From Lutraria lutraria (lineage: Eukaryota; Mollusca; Bivalvia; Venerida; Mactridae), in assembly GCA_964023205.1 (NCBI GenBank), contig OZ026844.1:32163326-32227325 (forward strand): a stretch of 64,000 bases of DNA. Direction: 5' to 3'. The notes under the pieces were generated by a model. It worked only from the letters and a program-made list of their open reading frames with translations. It had not been told where the DNA came from and did not search any database. The position numbers and the translations under genes are program-made. Positions 42,201 through 57,200 of the stretch are shown here, piece by piece; the stretch's first letter is position 1, and each line of letters opens with the position of its first letter.

Positions 42201-45200
42201 ACTTCTGGTTTATATCTAGATATGTTTTATTAGTATTATTTGATGAAATGATATTATGGTTCTCATTATCTACTGTTTTCTGTTCATAACATAATTTTAT
42301 TATGTAAGTCTGTTTGGCCAATGGCTATGTTTTATTTTAACTAATGGATGATCATCTTGACTTTTGTAGGTTATTTGTTACACCTCTTCGAATGAAGCAA
42401 TTGATGTTACTAGCAACTATGTTCTACCTAGCACTGAATACATTCAGGGATCATATATTGACTTACCAGTGCTTAGAAATGCTGTCAAGTTTGAGTTTCT
42501 TTTATCAGGATCTGGTTCAGCTTATTCATATGCAGCATTAAGTGAAATTGAAATTTTTGCTGAAGAAACTTCTGATGAATTAAGGTAAGCTTTTGTGTTG
42601 TATTTTCCCATCAAATAAGATATTGTCAATAGTCTTGGAAACATTATACCTATAATTATGCCCGTTTCGAAGAAAAGGGTGTATATTGCTTTGCACATGT
42701 CGGTCGGTCAGTCTGTAACCAAACCTTGTGTAGGTAATAACTAAAGAACTATTTGGGAGGTTGGTCATCACATGTAGATGACCCTTATTGATTTTGAGGT
42801 CAGTAGGTCATATGTCAAGGTCATACTATCTAGTTTGCCTTTGGGGGACATCCGTGTTTCACAAACACTTCTTGTTCTTTTTAGATACAAACACATTGGC
42901 ACAGGAGGTGCCTCTACATGGATTTTTGCTGACAACAATGAAAAATTCACATTTAGTGAAATCTATTTGAAAGGAAATGCTCATCTTGCTATAATGCCCA
43001 GGAATACTTACTCCGATGTCTCTTCAGTAGTGGCAGGAAATATAATTGGGGACAAAACTGGTAAGCATTTTATGTATATGTTTCGAAATACTCCTTTTGA
43101 TTTTCAAAAATATGAAAACTTACTTATAATTTGATATTGTCTTAAAAAGAATATCTAAATATATGTAATTTTCATAGGGAAAAATTTTAATAAAGTAAAA
43201 AGTGAAACAATGTATTTAAAAGCATATTTTTTTTTTCAGGATTTTTACATGTTGGCTACAACCAAGAAATCACTGTAAACAGCACTTCGTATGATGTTCC
43301 ATTCAACACACATGTATATGAGGAAGGTCACATCACTTATCCACCAAGAAATTTTTTCTACCAAACCAAGTTGTATTCATCTGGAAAGGTACATGATACC
43401 TGGATTATAGCCATGATTATATACACAGCTTTATCATACTCATAACTTGATTTTTAAATAATCTGAAATTTTACCCAAATCAGTGTTTCAAAGTACAATG
43501 TAATGAGTAGAAATTACTATATGATACATTTATTTGTTATATCTTTGTCCACTGTTTGAATGCATCTTAATCACTCAATTTAGAATTTTAAACAGCAGGA
43601 ATGCTTTATTTATCATTTTGGTAGTTGTGTATTTCATTATCTTATATTTATATTTGCAAATTTAGGTTTCTGGTATTGAAGATCTCTATGTATTTAAAGA
43701 AGGTCTGGTTTCCATAGATACCAGTGGAAGCTTAGCTACAGTGCATTCTCCAGCATCCTTGTCACTTAAGTCACTGCATGTACAAGAAGCAGGAACATTT
43801 GAACTGAAGTCTTACACTTCCATGGATCAGTTCATTATTGATGCCACAAATATTTCTGTAAGTCAATTTATGATTGTTGGGTTAAGCATCTATGAAAGCT
43901 AACCTAAATCTGATATAATTATTGATTTTATGATTTACGGTACAACCTCTACAGAGTGACCCTCTGGAGAACAACAACCTCTCCATAACAAAACCTTCAA
44001 AATTTCCCTCAGCTGCTATTTACTATAAATTTAACCTCTGTAGAGCAACAACCTCTAAACAATGGTCAATATTTGTAGCTCACACAGGGTGATGCTCTAC
44101 AGAGGTTGTACTGTACTTTCATACCTTGAAATTTGTTACAACTAGCCTTTTCTGTGTGTTCAAATTGCCATTTTTACATAGCAATAGATATTGTATGATG
44201 CATTAAAATATGATTTATGGAAACTGAATGATAGTTCAGCTTTCTATCGCCGTCATTGGCTAAGCAGCATGCATGAATTTTAGTGTAGACCAAAATACTA
44301 CATTTGTCAACATTTGCCATGCAATTGTTAAACTAAAACTAGCTAGATCCTGTTCCATGTTGCTGTGTAAGTCTTTGTATGTTCAGTTTCTATGAGTACT
44401 TTCAGTACTTTGATTCGGATAATTTTTGTACACGAGTATGATATATGTATGGCAAAAAAATGTTATATAGTTAAAGAGACAAGGCTTGTTTATTACAGAT
44501 ATATGGTGGTGGTCATTTCAAAGTTAATACTGGACTTGTAATGGATATATCACACTTGTTTGCTATATATTCTGGAGGTAAACTTGACCTCAGTGGCGCT
44601 GGATTTCAACCTGAGGAGATTGCTGGACCAGGAAATGGACACGGTATATACAATTTTAACTACAGTACAACCTCTCCAGAGGGGCCCTCTGTACAGCAAC
44701 AACCTCTCTATAACACCTTAAAAATTTCCCTAAGCTAATATTTACTGTAGATTTAACCTCTGTAGAGCAACAACCTCTAAACAACGGCCAATATTCACAG
44801 CCCCCCCAGGGTGTTGCTCTACAGAGGTTGTACTGTATTCATAATTTCAAAGAAAACATTTTCATTTTCTTGAGACCGAATGATTCAAAGAATGCTCCCA
44901 ATTTACAACTAAAAAGGGCGTTTTGAAATGTATCAGAATACCTTAATATCACACATTATTAAGAGACTAACATTTATTTTTAAGGCTCAACACTTGGAGG
45001 TAGTGGAGGTGGTCATGGTGGTAGTGGTGGCCGAGGCTCTGGTCTCACAGCTGTAGGTACTGGATATGATTCCCTGTATAATCCTAATCTTGCTGGATCT
45101 GCTGGTGGATATGGTCTCTATTATGGTAAATCATTAATAATTTTACTTGAATTAATGTGTACTGTGTCTGATTTGAATGTTTTTAAATAAACTTGTGCTT

Positions 45201-48200
45201 TGTGTCTAGACAATTATTAAAAGTTGAATGAATTATGTACAGCATGCATTGTTCACTTGTTGCATTTTCATTCCTTTTATTCCAGGACATTGACTTCCAG
45301 AGTCTTTATAGTCACTCATGATTATAGCAACACTAGGAATTGTCAAACACTTCTTGTACTTACTTATACATGTTTAAGAAATACAGTCGAAACTCATTAT
45401 GTCGAAGTTCGGGGGACCTGCCAAAATAGTTCGATATAAACGAACTTCGATATAGGAATTTCGATACGCGTGTTTACATTTTAGAGCTTAAGTCAGTGTG
45501 TCGTAATAATAACGTAATCGTGTTATTTGGTGTACGGGATGGTAACGGGTAATAAGAATACGGCATTTATACCGGTCCTTATACTGGTTCTTTTGATATA
45601 TTTATTTTGTTATTATACATTTCAAATATGCGTAAGACAGTTTTAAATGAGCGTATAGCAGCATCAAGGACCTGTATCAGTTTTAAGATTGTGAGAATGG
45701 ACACTTACATGTTTATAAATACAACTGTCAATAATTAAATATCGATTTTAAATTGTAGGTGTTTGTTTGCGGAAAAGGTGCAAACATTTCTTTTGTAAGT
45801 TGGCGCGATAATTGGTTCGACATAGATGGTCAGTTTATAGTTGAAAATATTTGGTTCGGACCGAAAATCTACTTCGATATATAAAAATATCGAGAACCAC
45901 AAATTCGATATACATGCTTTTTTTAAATATGTAATAAGAAGGATAAAAATCGGGACTTTATCTTTACTTCAATATAAGCGCGATTTCGATATAAGCGGTT
46001 TCGATATAATGAGTTTCGACTGTAGTCTCAAACTATTTGTAATTATGTAAGCATGTTTAAGAAATTTCTCCATTGACTTGTTGCTTCAGGTGACCTGTAT
46101 TTTGGTGATGAGGAATATGGAAATGATGTCATACACAAAACTCTTGGTGGAGCTGGCGGTGGATATTTTACATTAAACAGTAGACACGTTGACATTGATG
46201 GACTTGTTGCTGCAAATGGTTTAGATCCAGATTCAAGATTTAATCAAGGAGCTGGTAAGTTTATGTTTAATATTCTGCTCACATGTTTATATTAAGTATG
46301 TATATATTTTCATTCAGCAGGTCATGTTATTACTGTAGAATTGAATGATAATTTGGATTTATTTTTCCACAGGTGGTGGTGCTGGAGGTTCTGTTTGGAT
46401 TGTCTGTGAAGAGATTGTTGGACATGGAACTATTACTGCTAATGGTGGTAATGGTGGTGGTGTGACTGGTCAAGCTGGAGGTGGTGGCTCTGGTGGTAGA
46501 ATCTCAGTCCAGTGTGATAATGTTAACAAGTTCAACATCACTATGAAGGCTTATGGAGGTAAACTTTGTAAAATCTTCAAAGCTCATTATCTTTTACTTG
46601 ATATTTGTATGTACTGTTAGTTCATATTTCTCTCAAGTGACAATGAATTTGAAAATTAATGGATGTTAATTTTTGAGGCCTTATTACCTGTTCAGTTATT
46701 TGATGAATTGGAAATCTGTAGTTACAGGTGACTGATTTTGGGGTAATGACTTAAACATTTCCGTATGATAACATGATATTGAAATGCATGTGCTCTGTAA
46801 GTACATTGCAACCTCTCCAAAGCAACACTCTTTGGGAGAAGCAAACTTAAGTTGTTGTTAAGGGTTTTTTTGCCTAGAGAGGTTAAATAAATAGGTAAAT
46901 CCTACAGAGGGAAAAATATTCTGTTAATAAAGGGAGGTTGTTGCTAAAGAGAGGGCCGCTCTGGAGAGGTTGCACTGTATATGAAATACAGTGTAACCCT
47001 CATGAATGGTCACCACCTCCGAACAACAGCCACCTCCCTGTTGCAGCCAGTATACCATCAATCCAAATTGACGTTTTACACTAATTTCACTCTCTCAACA
47101 ACAGCCACCTTACAACAGTCATTTATGTCCTTCCCATTGGTGGCTGTTGTAGGGAGGTTGCACTGTATAAATGATTTTCTGTAGATTTTATGGCATTACT
47201 TTGCTTCAATTATTTTATTCACAGGTACCAGTAATAGTGAATCTGGTGGAGCTGGTACATCATACCTAGAATCTTCATACAGTAATGGTACCCTAAAAGT
47301 ACAGAAACTCTTGATAGATAACAATGGTCATGACTATCCACATGCTTTAGAATATAGTGAGGGTGAATTGAGCAACCTCCTTGGTGGTCAGTATGTTGAT
47401 ATCAGTTATTCTGGTGGTGTAACTTGGATCCATCATGATCAAAAAACATATCGCTTCAAGGAACTAGATGTTAGAGGAAATGCTCATGTGGCAATACTCA
47501 GCGATACAGACAATGAAGTGATTGATTTACGGGTTGATTTCTTATGGGGTGATAGAACTGCAGTGCTTCATGCTGGTAGGAATCAGACATTTGGACTTAC
47601 AGATGTTGATGTGTATTTACCAACTAACATTGCAGCCTACAGGTAATGTGTATTTTTCTACCATTGTAAATCTTCAGGTGTTTCTTTTAAGTCAGGCTTT
47701 GCATTTGTGATATTAGTTCCGCTTTCTGTTTTTAGTTCATTAGCTTTGCGGTTGTTGTAATCTATTCATGATATTTGCAGACACTCCCGAATAGAAACTC
47801 CAGATAGAATCACTATGAGAGAAGTATGGGCAGAAATTAATGGTACAATTGAAGGAATGGATGTTGTAGCTGTTGAAAATGAAGGCGAACTTTATATCTG
47901 GTCATATGCTAACACTGATGGACAGGATGAAGGAGTAATTACCGCTACAAACATTTCTGTACGAGCTGGTGGGAAGTTTGAACCACTGACAGCAGAAAAA
48001 CAGATGAATCTAATTGTTACAAGATTGGTTATCAATGGAAATGGTTATGTAAGAACAAATAACCTCAAGTTGAATGCAACCAATGTTACCATTGATCTAT
48101 CTGGTAAGCTAGACTTTTGTATTGCCAAAAACATTTAATTATAACCTTGTGATTAATGTCTTTGTCCTAATACGTTACCCACATTTGAAGCTGAAAAAAA

Positions 48201-51200
48201 TAACTCCTCTTGTTTGGGGTAGAAGCAGTTTATTCATTGAAAATTTACTATTATATTATTATTATGTATATAACATCAAAATACTTGATGTTTTGAGAAT
48301 GTATTAAACATAGAAGTTGTTGAAAGGTAATTTTTTAAATTCTTTTTTAGGTGATTTCCATGCTGACTTTACTGGCTTTCCTGGTGGGGAAGGACCTGGA
48401 GGAGGTAGAAATGCCAATCAATATGAAGGTGGTGGATCAGGTGGAGGTCATGGAGGTCGTGGTGGAAGATGTAAATCTGGATACTATTCTGCTTATGCCT
48501 ATGATTCAATTTATACACCAGCACAGATGGGGAGTGGTGGTGGTAATTCTCCTGCTGGTAAAGGTGGAAGAGGGGGAGGTGAGTATATGTATATACAGAT
48601 TTTTTAGGATTGAATTTTGATGTTGCCTTTTAATACTTTTATGTGACTATAATTGTACATTGGTTATCTGTCAGCTATGTATGTATGGAAATAATTTTTA
48701 GTCTGTGTATACTGCCATACATGGTGCTTAAATTTGTTTTTGGTTAGGTATCATATATCTGTACATCAAGGATGAGCTGAGAGTTGAAGGACGTTTACAC
48801 AGTAATGGTGAGACAGGCAGTGATGGAATAGCAGGAGGTGGTGCAGGTGGTTCTATTTACATTGAAGTCTATCATCTGGATGGTACTGGTTCTATTGAAG
48901 CTACTGGTGGATCTGGTAATTTATTTTTGTAACCAAGTTGTATTATGCATAAATACTTATCTAGTAATGCTTTGTTATTTGGAATATTTCTCAGAATTGT
49001 TTGACATAAAAAGATTGATAAATCAGAATCAAGCTATAACTTTCCTTGTGAATTCCAATTAACTGTTTTCAGGTGGCAATAATGGTGGAGGTGGTGGTGG
49101 TGGCAGAGTTGCAATTTATCACTTGGATGCAAACCACTTTACGGGTGAATACCTCATGTATGGAGGAAATGGAGCCTATCAGCATGGAGGGGCTGGGACT
49201 TTCTATATTGAATCTCAGAATGTAAATCCATACAACAGACACTTCATCATGGACAATGGAGCTTACACAACAAGTAACAGAATATATGAAGTCGAGAGAC
49301 TGAATCTGACTGGAAATTATTATACCACCACAAACTATCCAGAAATGACATTCCATACACATAGTGGTATTAGTATAACAACAGATTCTGTTCCTTACTA
49401 TCAACACCATTATTCATATAACAACTATGATTACTACTCTCCAGTTTACTCACTGAGTTATCTCTTCAGCGATACTTATGCAAATAAGAACACCTTCTAC
49501 ATGTCTCATACCCAGACTGCAACATTGACAATTGACCTCCCATTTAAAACTTATGTTGAGCATCTTCAGGTCTATCCATATTGTGACACCAGGTAAGCAA
49601 AAACAAAGCTTGTAATTCATGTACTGCATTTTGCTTCATGTTTTGAACTTATTTATGCATTAAAAAAGCTGTTTCCATTCTGACAGCTAGAGCAATATTT
49701 ATTAGTTTACATTGATAATTTTTTTATTGTGCATTATTAGTTTCTTTTATTTCATTTGTTGAATTAAGTGCTGTTATTGACTACCTTGATTTGATTTGCT
49801 ACCATACTTCCTATAATTGTAGTTATTTGTTGTGCAATATTTCAGTAACGTAAATTATGGCAATTTAATCACTCACTATGCAGTACATAGTTCCCTAGAA
49901 GGAAGTATACCAATAGATCATACTAATGGTATGGTCTCAACAGATTATTGTCAGACACAAAATGAACCTGATCAGTTTGGAATTGTTGAAATCAAGGGAA
50001 ACATTGATCAGGTAATAATAAATGTTTTAAATTACTGTCCCTGAAACACTAAAAAATAAGGCATAATTTGTGTGCTGAATAACTGAGTAGATTATCACTA
50101 AATGGTTGGAATATTGATCCTCAAGATGAAAAAATACCACTTTCTTATGCTGCATATAGATATCCCTTAATAGCTTATAAATAAATACAATTTTGTATGT
50201 TTGTTTCAGATAATTATTTACCTTGAGGCAACTGGAAGCTATGTAGCTATGAGTGAGATTGAGATCTACGTAAGAGAAGATCCAACATCAATGACACAAA
50301 CACCATATGCTAATGAGAATGGTACTGGGTATATTCTTCCAGAAGGTGCCAACACAAACTTCGAGTTTGATGAGGTATGAAGCAATTATTTTAGTATTTT
50401 GTTGTTGTCGGTTCTCTTTGTATTACTGTTATCTTAGCTTTGTTGACAGCTGTGTATACTATTCACATATACAGTGCAACCTCCCTACTACAGCCACCAA
50501 TAGGAATGACAAAAATGGCTTTTGTAAGGAGGAGGCTGTTGTTGAGAGAGTGAAAATAGAGTAAAACATTAATTTGGGTTGCTAGTATACTGGCTGTAAC
50601 AGGGAGGTGGCTGTTGTTCAGAGGTGACCGTTCATGGAGGTTACACTGTAATTTAATTATAGGGGCATGTTTTGTATGTACATAATTAATAAAATGTTTA
50701 GCTCAAATGTCTTATTGTCCTCTCCTCAAATTGAAAACATACCCTAAGGATGAAATTGGAAATTTGAGTCACATTATAAATTTATAACCAAATAGTCAAT
50801 TCCTCAGGTTATTCAGGTAAGTGATGTATAGGGTCACCACAGCTCTTATTTATCATTCAATATACCAAATGCTGCTTTGAAACTGTTTACTGCGTTTTAT
50901 GCATAACATTTTAATATTTTTTCCTCAATTATTTTAGTTTGATATTCTTGGAGGAGCATCATTGAATTTAGATGGCATGAACATGGAACTTTTGATTCAC
51001 TCACAAACTGGAGATGATTCAGCCAGAGTCACAATAAGACAATCTCAGAACTTTGAAAGTACTGAGGAGAGGGTACTGCAAACCATAAGTATTTTATCTC
51101 AGCGAGAATCAGATGTATCTCTACCTCCGGAGCTGGATTGTCGAGGAATTGATATGTATATTAAAGGTTTGCATCAATTCAATACTCAACACAAACTTAA

Positions 51201-54200
51201 TTTATAGGGCTATGATAATTGAATTTTTCTGAATTTGAAGCAAATATGGATTTTAATAATTTCTTACTAAAATTTTTATCATTACAGGACATTTCCGCTC
51301 TATGGAGAATATAACAGTAAATGCCAGATGTAATTTAACCATTGATCATCATGAGATTACAGAAAATGTCATAGATAATTTGGATATTAAGACATTTGGA
51401 TCAGTTGCTGTATTTACTGAAGAAGAAGCATTAACTACACTAATTGGTACATCTTTGACTGTGCGCAGTGGTGCCAGGGTATGTTGAATCTAATTCATTC
51501 AATAGTTTTTGAAATTTGATTGATGATAGCAGCATATTTATAGTTTGAATTTAACTTTATGGTTTATGTATCTGGATGTAGAGAGTTATTTGCTAGGTAA
51601 TCCAATAGAAAGCTTAAATACTAAGTCCATTTTACCCTTGCTATCGGAATTATCCTAAGTGTTAATTTACTAATTGCTAATTTTTCTGGACATTTTTCAG
51701 TTGACATCAAATGATTTGAAGCTTGACTATTATAACATTACCATTGAACCATATGGTTTACTGTCAGTAACAAAAGGATGTCCATATAATATGCAGCATA
51801 ATGGTAATTCATTTATTATATGAATTCTTGGCTTGTCAAAAGTTGATTTGTGGATTGGAGTAAATCAGTTCACATAGTAAATATCTTTAATGAAAAAAGA
51901 TTTACATTTTTAACTGTTGTACCTGTCCATAATAAAATTTGATTTGAATTGTACATTTTGTTAAGGAAAGCAAACCGACTAATGGATTATAAGTTTATCA
52001 TGAATGCTACTGTACTTGTTCTGGTTTCTGTACTTTCTACATGTATACCATAAAAATGTGATGTTGATAGCTTATTTTACCACTCATTTGATATGTTTCT
52101 GATTGTTTATGCAGGTATTGGAGCTGGCCATGGTCACATTGGTGGTAGTTCTGGAGGTGGTCATGGTGGAAATGGAGGTCAAGGTCAAGGAGAACCTGTT
52201 GCCGGGGGTGCCCATGATTCTTTCTTGTATCCCACCAAGTTTGGTAATAATGGTGGACATTCATTATTCCCTCATCTTGGTGGTATTGGAGGTGGAAGAT
52301 TATATCTGAAAGTAAATCATACATTAACTGTAGATGGATTCTTGACTACTCTTGGTGGTGATTGGAGATCAGTGGCTGCAGGTGGTGGTAGTGGTGGTAC
52401 CATTCATATTGAGACTTATACCATTGATGGAAATGGAGATATTGATGCTTCTGGTGGTTCAGGTTATGATGGAAGTTGGGCTCCTCATGGAGGTGGTGGT
52501 GGTGGCGGTAGAGTCACCCTCTACTACATGTACAACTTCTATGTTGGTGAGCATTTTCACAAATATCTTTCCATTTCTTTGTCTTGGAAGTTATCTCAAT
52601 GCGATTAATTATATTTCCTCATACATGAATCAATATAACTACAATGGATTTAAAAAAATTAATTGATTGATTGAATTTACACATGGGCAAAACAGACATT
52701 ATATATATTTCTTTTTAAAACTATTTAGCTTCTTTTGTTAGAAATTGCTGTTTGATTTCAGGTGACTTTATTAACCATGGTGGTGCTGGAGGAAGTAATG
52801 CTGAACATGGGGGTCCTGGAACTGTTTATATTCATAGATTACCAGATCTTGTCTCTGGAGAAGATTTCGCAAACAATCGCACCCTGTATCTAAACAATAA
52901 AGGCTATGAACCCAGGGATCCACACAGAAACTTGACTGATACATATTCTAATTACACAACAGCTAGTGGTGTTGCATGGATATGGCCTGGACCATATCCT
53001 CCGTCTGTTGCTGTTGGTTCACACCTTTCAGACTATGATGAAGATATTACTTTGGACTACCTAAAGGTCATAAGCGTCTTTGATGCATAAAATGATAAAA
53101 AAATAACCCTTATTTGAATTCAAGTTATTATCCTGAGCTAGCCATTTCAGACTTAAATAATTTTTGACATATTTTTAAAAATATTTCACATTAAATATGA
53201 AGTTCAAATAATTGATAAGTATGTATAAAATGACTTTTTCACATTTATTGTAATGACTTGGAGCATTTGCAGTTTATCTGAGAAAACAATAGCTAATTTG
53301 AATTTTGATATTGCAGTGTTCAAATTAAAGATATCGGGTTGGGTTTTGAAGTATTTTTATCATTCTTTTTCACCTTTTAGCATATTTAAAGTTTAATCTT
53401 TTAATGGTTTGATCTTTAGGTTTATGAGAAAGCACAGTTTGCAATGGTTAGAGATGTTCATACTGAAAGAATTGATCTCCTTGCTCTTTATACTGAAGGT
53501 GATAGAACCGGACATCTACATATTGGTTATAATCAAACACTAGTTATAGGTATGTTTTTTATTCTATTATTTATTGTTTGATGTGAAAACTGCATTTCTG
53601 TGGGTTTTTCAGATTTGTATTTATTTTGTTTTATTTTTTATTTATGCAAAATTTATTTATATAAATGTTACTTTTTGTCTGATTTTTGCATTATCAGCAT
53701 TTTATTGTTTGTTTAGATCCTATAGTGAACCTATAGGGGTGCCTTTGAAAATGTAGAATGTTATGAGTTAGGATCATTAAACACACTCTATTTCAGGAAA
53801 TGGTCAGTTACCAATGGATGTATCATTATATCACGGTAGTGCTACAACTCTACAAGGTGAACTAAGAGTGGCTGGTGTCACAGTCATGATTGAAGGCGTA
53901 GTCGACAATGTGGAAAACTTGACAATTGTTGATGGAGGTGGATATTTCTTATTTGTCTTTTTTTTTTAATATTGAAACTGCAAGAAAATACATGTATTGC
54001 TTGTTTTATTGTTATGTATGTGTTATTTAAAAAAAATATATACTAGGTTTTTAGCATGTTCTTTGGTGACAAAATGCTGTGACTTGGTAATGTTCTTCTT
54101 CATAATTATATTGATATGCTTTAAATTCTATCTAAACAACAGTCATAAAATAGGGTAGATAGTCATAGAAATTGTTTTCTTGCATTTGTTATACAAGAAG

Positions 54201-57200
54201 TAGGAAATGTGTTTGCATAGTTTGTTAGTTAAGTAGATACAGTATGGGCAAAAAGTCAGCTGCCAAAGAATTTAACTATTCCATTTTTGCCAGGTACATT
54301 GAAAATCAACTACATGATGGATCTATCTTTTCAACGCATCGATGACATCACATTCTTTGCCTTCAGTATTAGAAACAGGGGATCACTTTTAATGAACAAT
54401 GATGAATTCCAACATAATTTGGATGGTCAAATTATGCAGGTGAATTATCATGTTTTCATTTTTCCATAATTTTGATTCAGTTACTAACCAGAAACATGAA
54501 TTAAAATATGCAACATGCAATTCTACCTACAGTTAAACCTTTGAACAAAGGCCACTCTTGGGAAAGACAGAATATGGCCTTTAATGACAGATTACTTTTA
54601 TTTGGAGGTCATTTTATTCTAAATAATCAATGAAGGTTTTTCAAAGAATGGCCTTTATTCACAGTGTGGCCTTTATTCAGAGGTGACTGCTAACACAGGT
54701 TTGACTGTATATGGTATAACTGTTGTGATATTACTCTTTATTTAACAATTTGTTCTTACTTCTGGTACTAAACTTGTATATATGCTAGTAACACATGATT
54801 TTAGATTTACTAAGTCCTATATATTCTTTCAGATATACCCTGGTGGAACAGTGCAAGCCAAGTATTTATTTGTGAATGTGCATACACTTCTAGTTGATGT
54901 GATGGGAACTTTCAATGCTGATGGACAAGGCTACTGTAATATGGGTAATGCTTCTTTAACGTGTACAGCTGCACCTAAGTAAGATTTTCCAAGGGCCTTT
55001 ATGATCAAGTGGTTATGTTCACTGACTAGTAATCACTAGCCCCTCATAACTGTGAGTTTGAAATACCTAATACCAGAAGTTCACATTTGACCTGTCTGGT
55101 AAGCATACTCAGGTGTTCACCTGGTGCCATCATTCAGCACTAAAGTAAGTGAATTTCCAAATGATTCTGGCTATTAAAGGGACATTAAACCCTATTAAAA
55201 AGCATTGTTGTAAATATTCAAATATTTGTTATCTCATGTTTTACTTTACTTTGTGTTGTTACAACAGAGGGACCTGGTTCTGGACGTACTCTGACAACAG
55301 TTGATAGTGTAGAATATGGTAGTGGTGCCAGTCATGGTGGTGAAGCTGGTGCAGAGAACTCCAGTTATATTGCCCCTTCCGCGTATGGTAACTTCATCGC
55401 CCCTGATAGGTTTGGTAGTGCTGGAGGAGATACATCTAGTCAGAATGGTAATGTATACTTGTTTTAAGTAAGGGTTATTCATAATATGAATAGATTGTTA
55501 TGATCATTATGTAGATAACTGTAAAGTATTGTTTGCATTATCAGTTTTGTATGTAACTAATGTTAAAAATAACAGAAATCAAAAGCAAATTTTTTTGTTA
55601 GGCTTCTAGTAATAAATAAAAAAAAATATTAATCAATAATGAATTTGCATTGTCCTTCATCCCCCGCAAGTCAGAATGAATGCAAATGATGACATTTAAT
55701 TTGTTATACTATTTGTAGGCGGCTGTGGTGGTGGAATACTCAAACTTAATGCCTACAGTTTACTGAAAGTTGATGGAACATTAAGCGCTAATGGTGCTAA
55801 TGGTATGTCTTTATCTGGAGGTGGTGCTGGAGGTAGTATATACATAACTACACCTGAATTTGATGGATCTGGGACCATTGAGGTAAGTTTCCTCATCCTC
55901 TTGATAAAATATGTTGACTTGAGGCAAATTTTAGCAGAAATTAAACATAATACGAACATACTTTAATTATATCATCATAGACTTTCCCCTAGAAATATGG
56001 AATACTGTATCAATTTTCCTAAATGTATTGTCTTTGATCACAGTCTCAAAATTAGTGTACTGTTTTGTATTCAATAAACAGTTCTGCGCAACCTTTATAA
56101 TTCTAATATTAGGTTCAGCCTACATTAGTCTTGAGTTATTACTAATTTAAGAAAAAATCATGGATTAAGGTTAAGAAGTTAGTTATAAAAAATACTATCA
56201 AAAAGACTTTATGTTGGCTGAATTGTTCAAGAATTCAAATATTTCTCTACTTCTGTTCATACCATATAAACTTTAATCAGGTAAAAGGTGGATCTGGTAG
56301 AAATGGTGGCGCTGGAGGAAGATTTGGTATTGCATATGGATACATAAACTTTATTGGTGACTATTACTCTGATGGTGGTGAAGGTAATGGTGGAGAGAAT
56401 GGAGCTGCTGGTACTGTCTTCACTAAAGATACTGGTGTTAATGGTACAAAAACACTCAAGATCTATAACAGAGAGGGTGAAGGAGTAAGTTCCCTTTGTA
56501 ACTAAATCAATGAATGATCACAATGATATTAAAGTGCAACCTCTCCAAAGCAAAACTCTTTAGGAGTAGCAAAATTATGTTGTTGGTGAGAGGTTGCTGC
56601 TTTAGAGAGATTAGATTAATAGTTAAATGGTGCAGTGGCAAAAATCATGTTGTTGTTGCAAGGAGGTTTTTGCTCAAGAGAGGGCCACTCTAGAGAGGTT
56701 GTACTGTAGTTCATTTTCTACTCAATTTTTTTTCAGAACATGATACTACTTACCTTATTGGATTAATTGTATCACTTATTTGTTCATGATAAGTACTTGA
56801 TAATTCATAAACATGTTGACTGACAGACTGATGTAGGTGTTGACTTATGCTTATGTTAATTAATTTTGCTACATATTCAAGTTCAAGAGTTCTGTTATTT
56901 GGTATTGATTTCATGCATAATCATAGGGTAATTTTATGTTCCAGAATCGTAGAACTAGAATCACCATTCCAGCCAGTAAAATAAGTGACCATGACATAGA
57001 TACACTAGATCTTGGTGATTATGCTGAGGTTGGTCTCCTAGCAACTGATGATGATGGAAATCCTATCACTGGAAGACGTGATCTATATTTACAGGTACTT
57101 TAAATGTTATAGATACAAGTATGTAACTATTTTTTAATTTCATATTAAAATACTACTGCTTAATTTTTCTGGCTTCTGTTGCTGTTATACACAAAACATA

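Larger units (their letters stand above)
46559..47224 (+). other. Intron 39: two MITEs back to back
   Basis: 666 bp. Family B copies at 46802-46979 and 46987-47167 are only 7 bases apart. The remainder is AT-rich. Confidence 0.65.

Noticed and set aside
49562..49570. Earlier donor CTTCAG|GTCTAT in exon 44
   Set aside because: It would give phase 0, which does not match exon 45; the donor at 49593 keeps the frame and the discoidin alignment.
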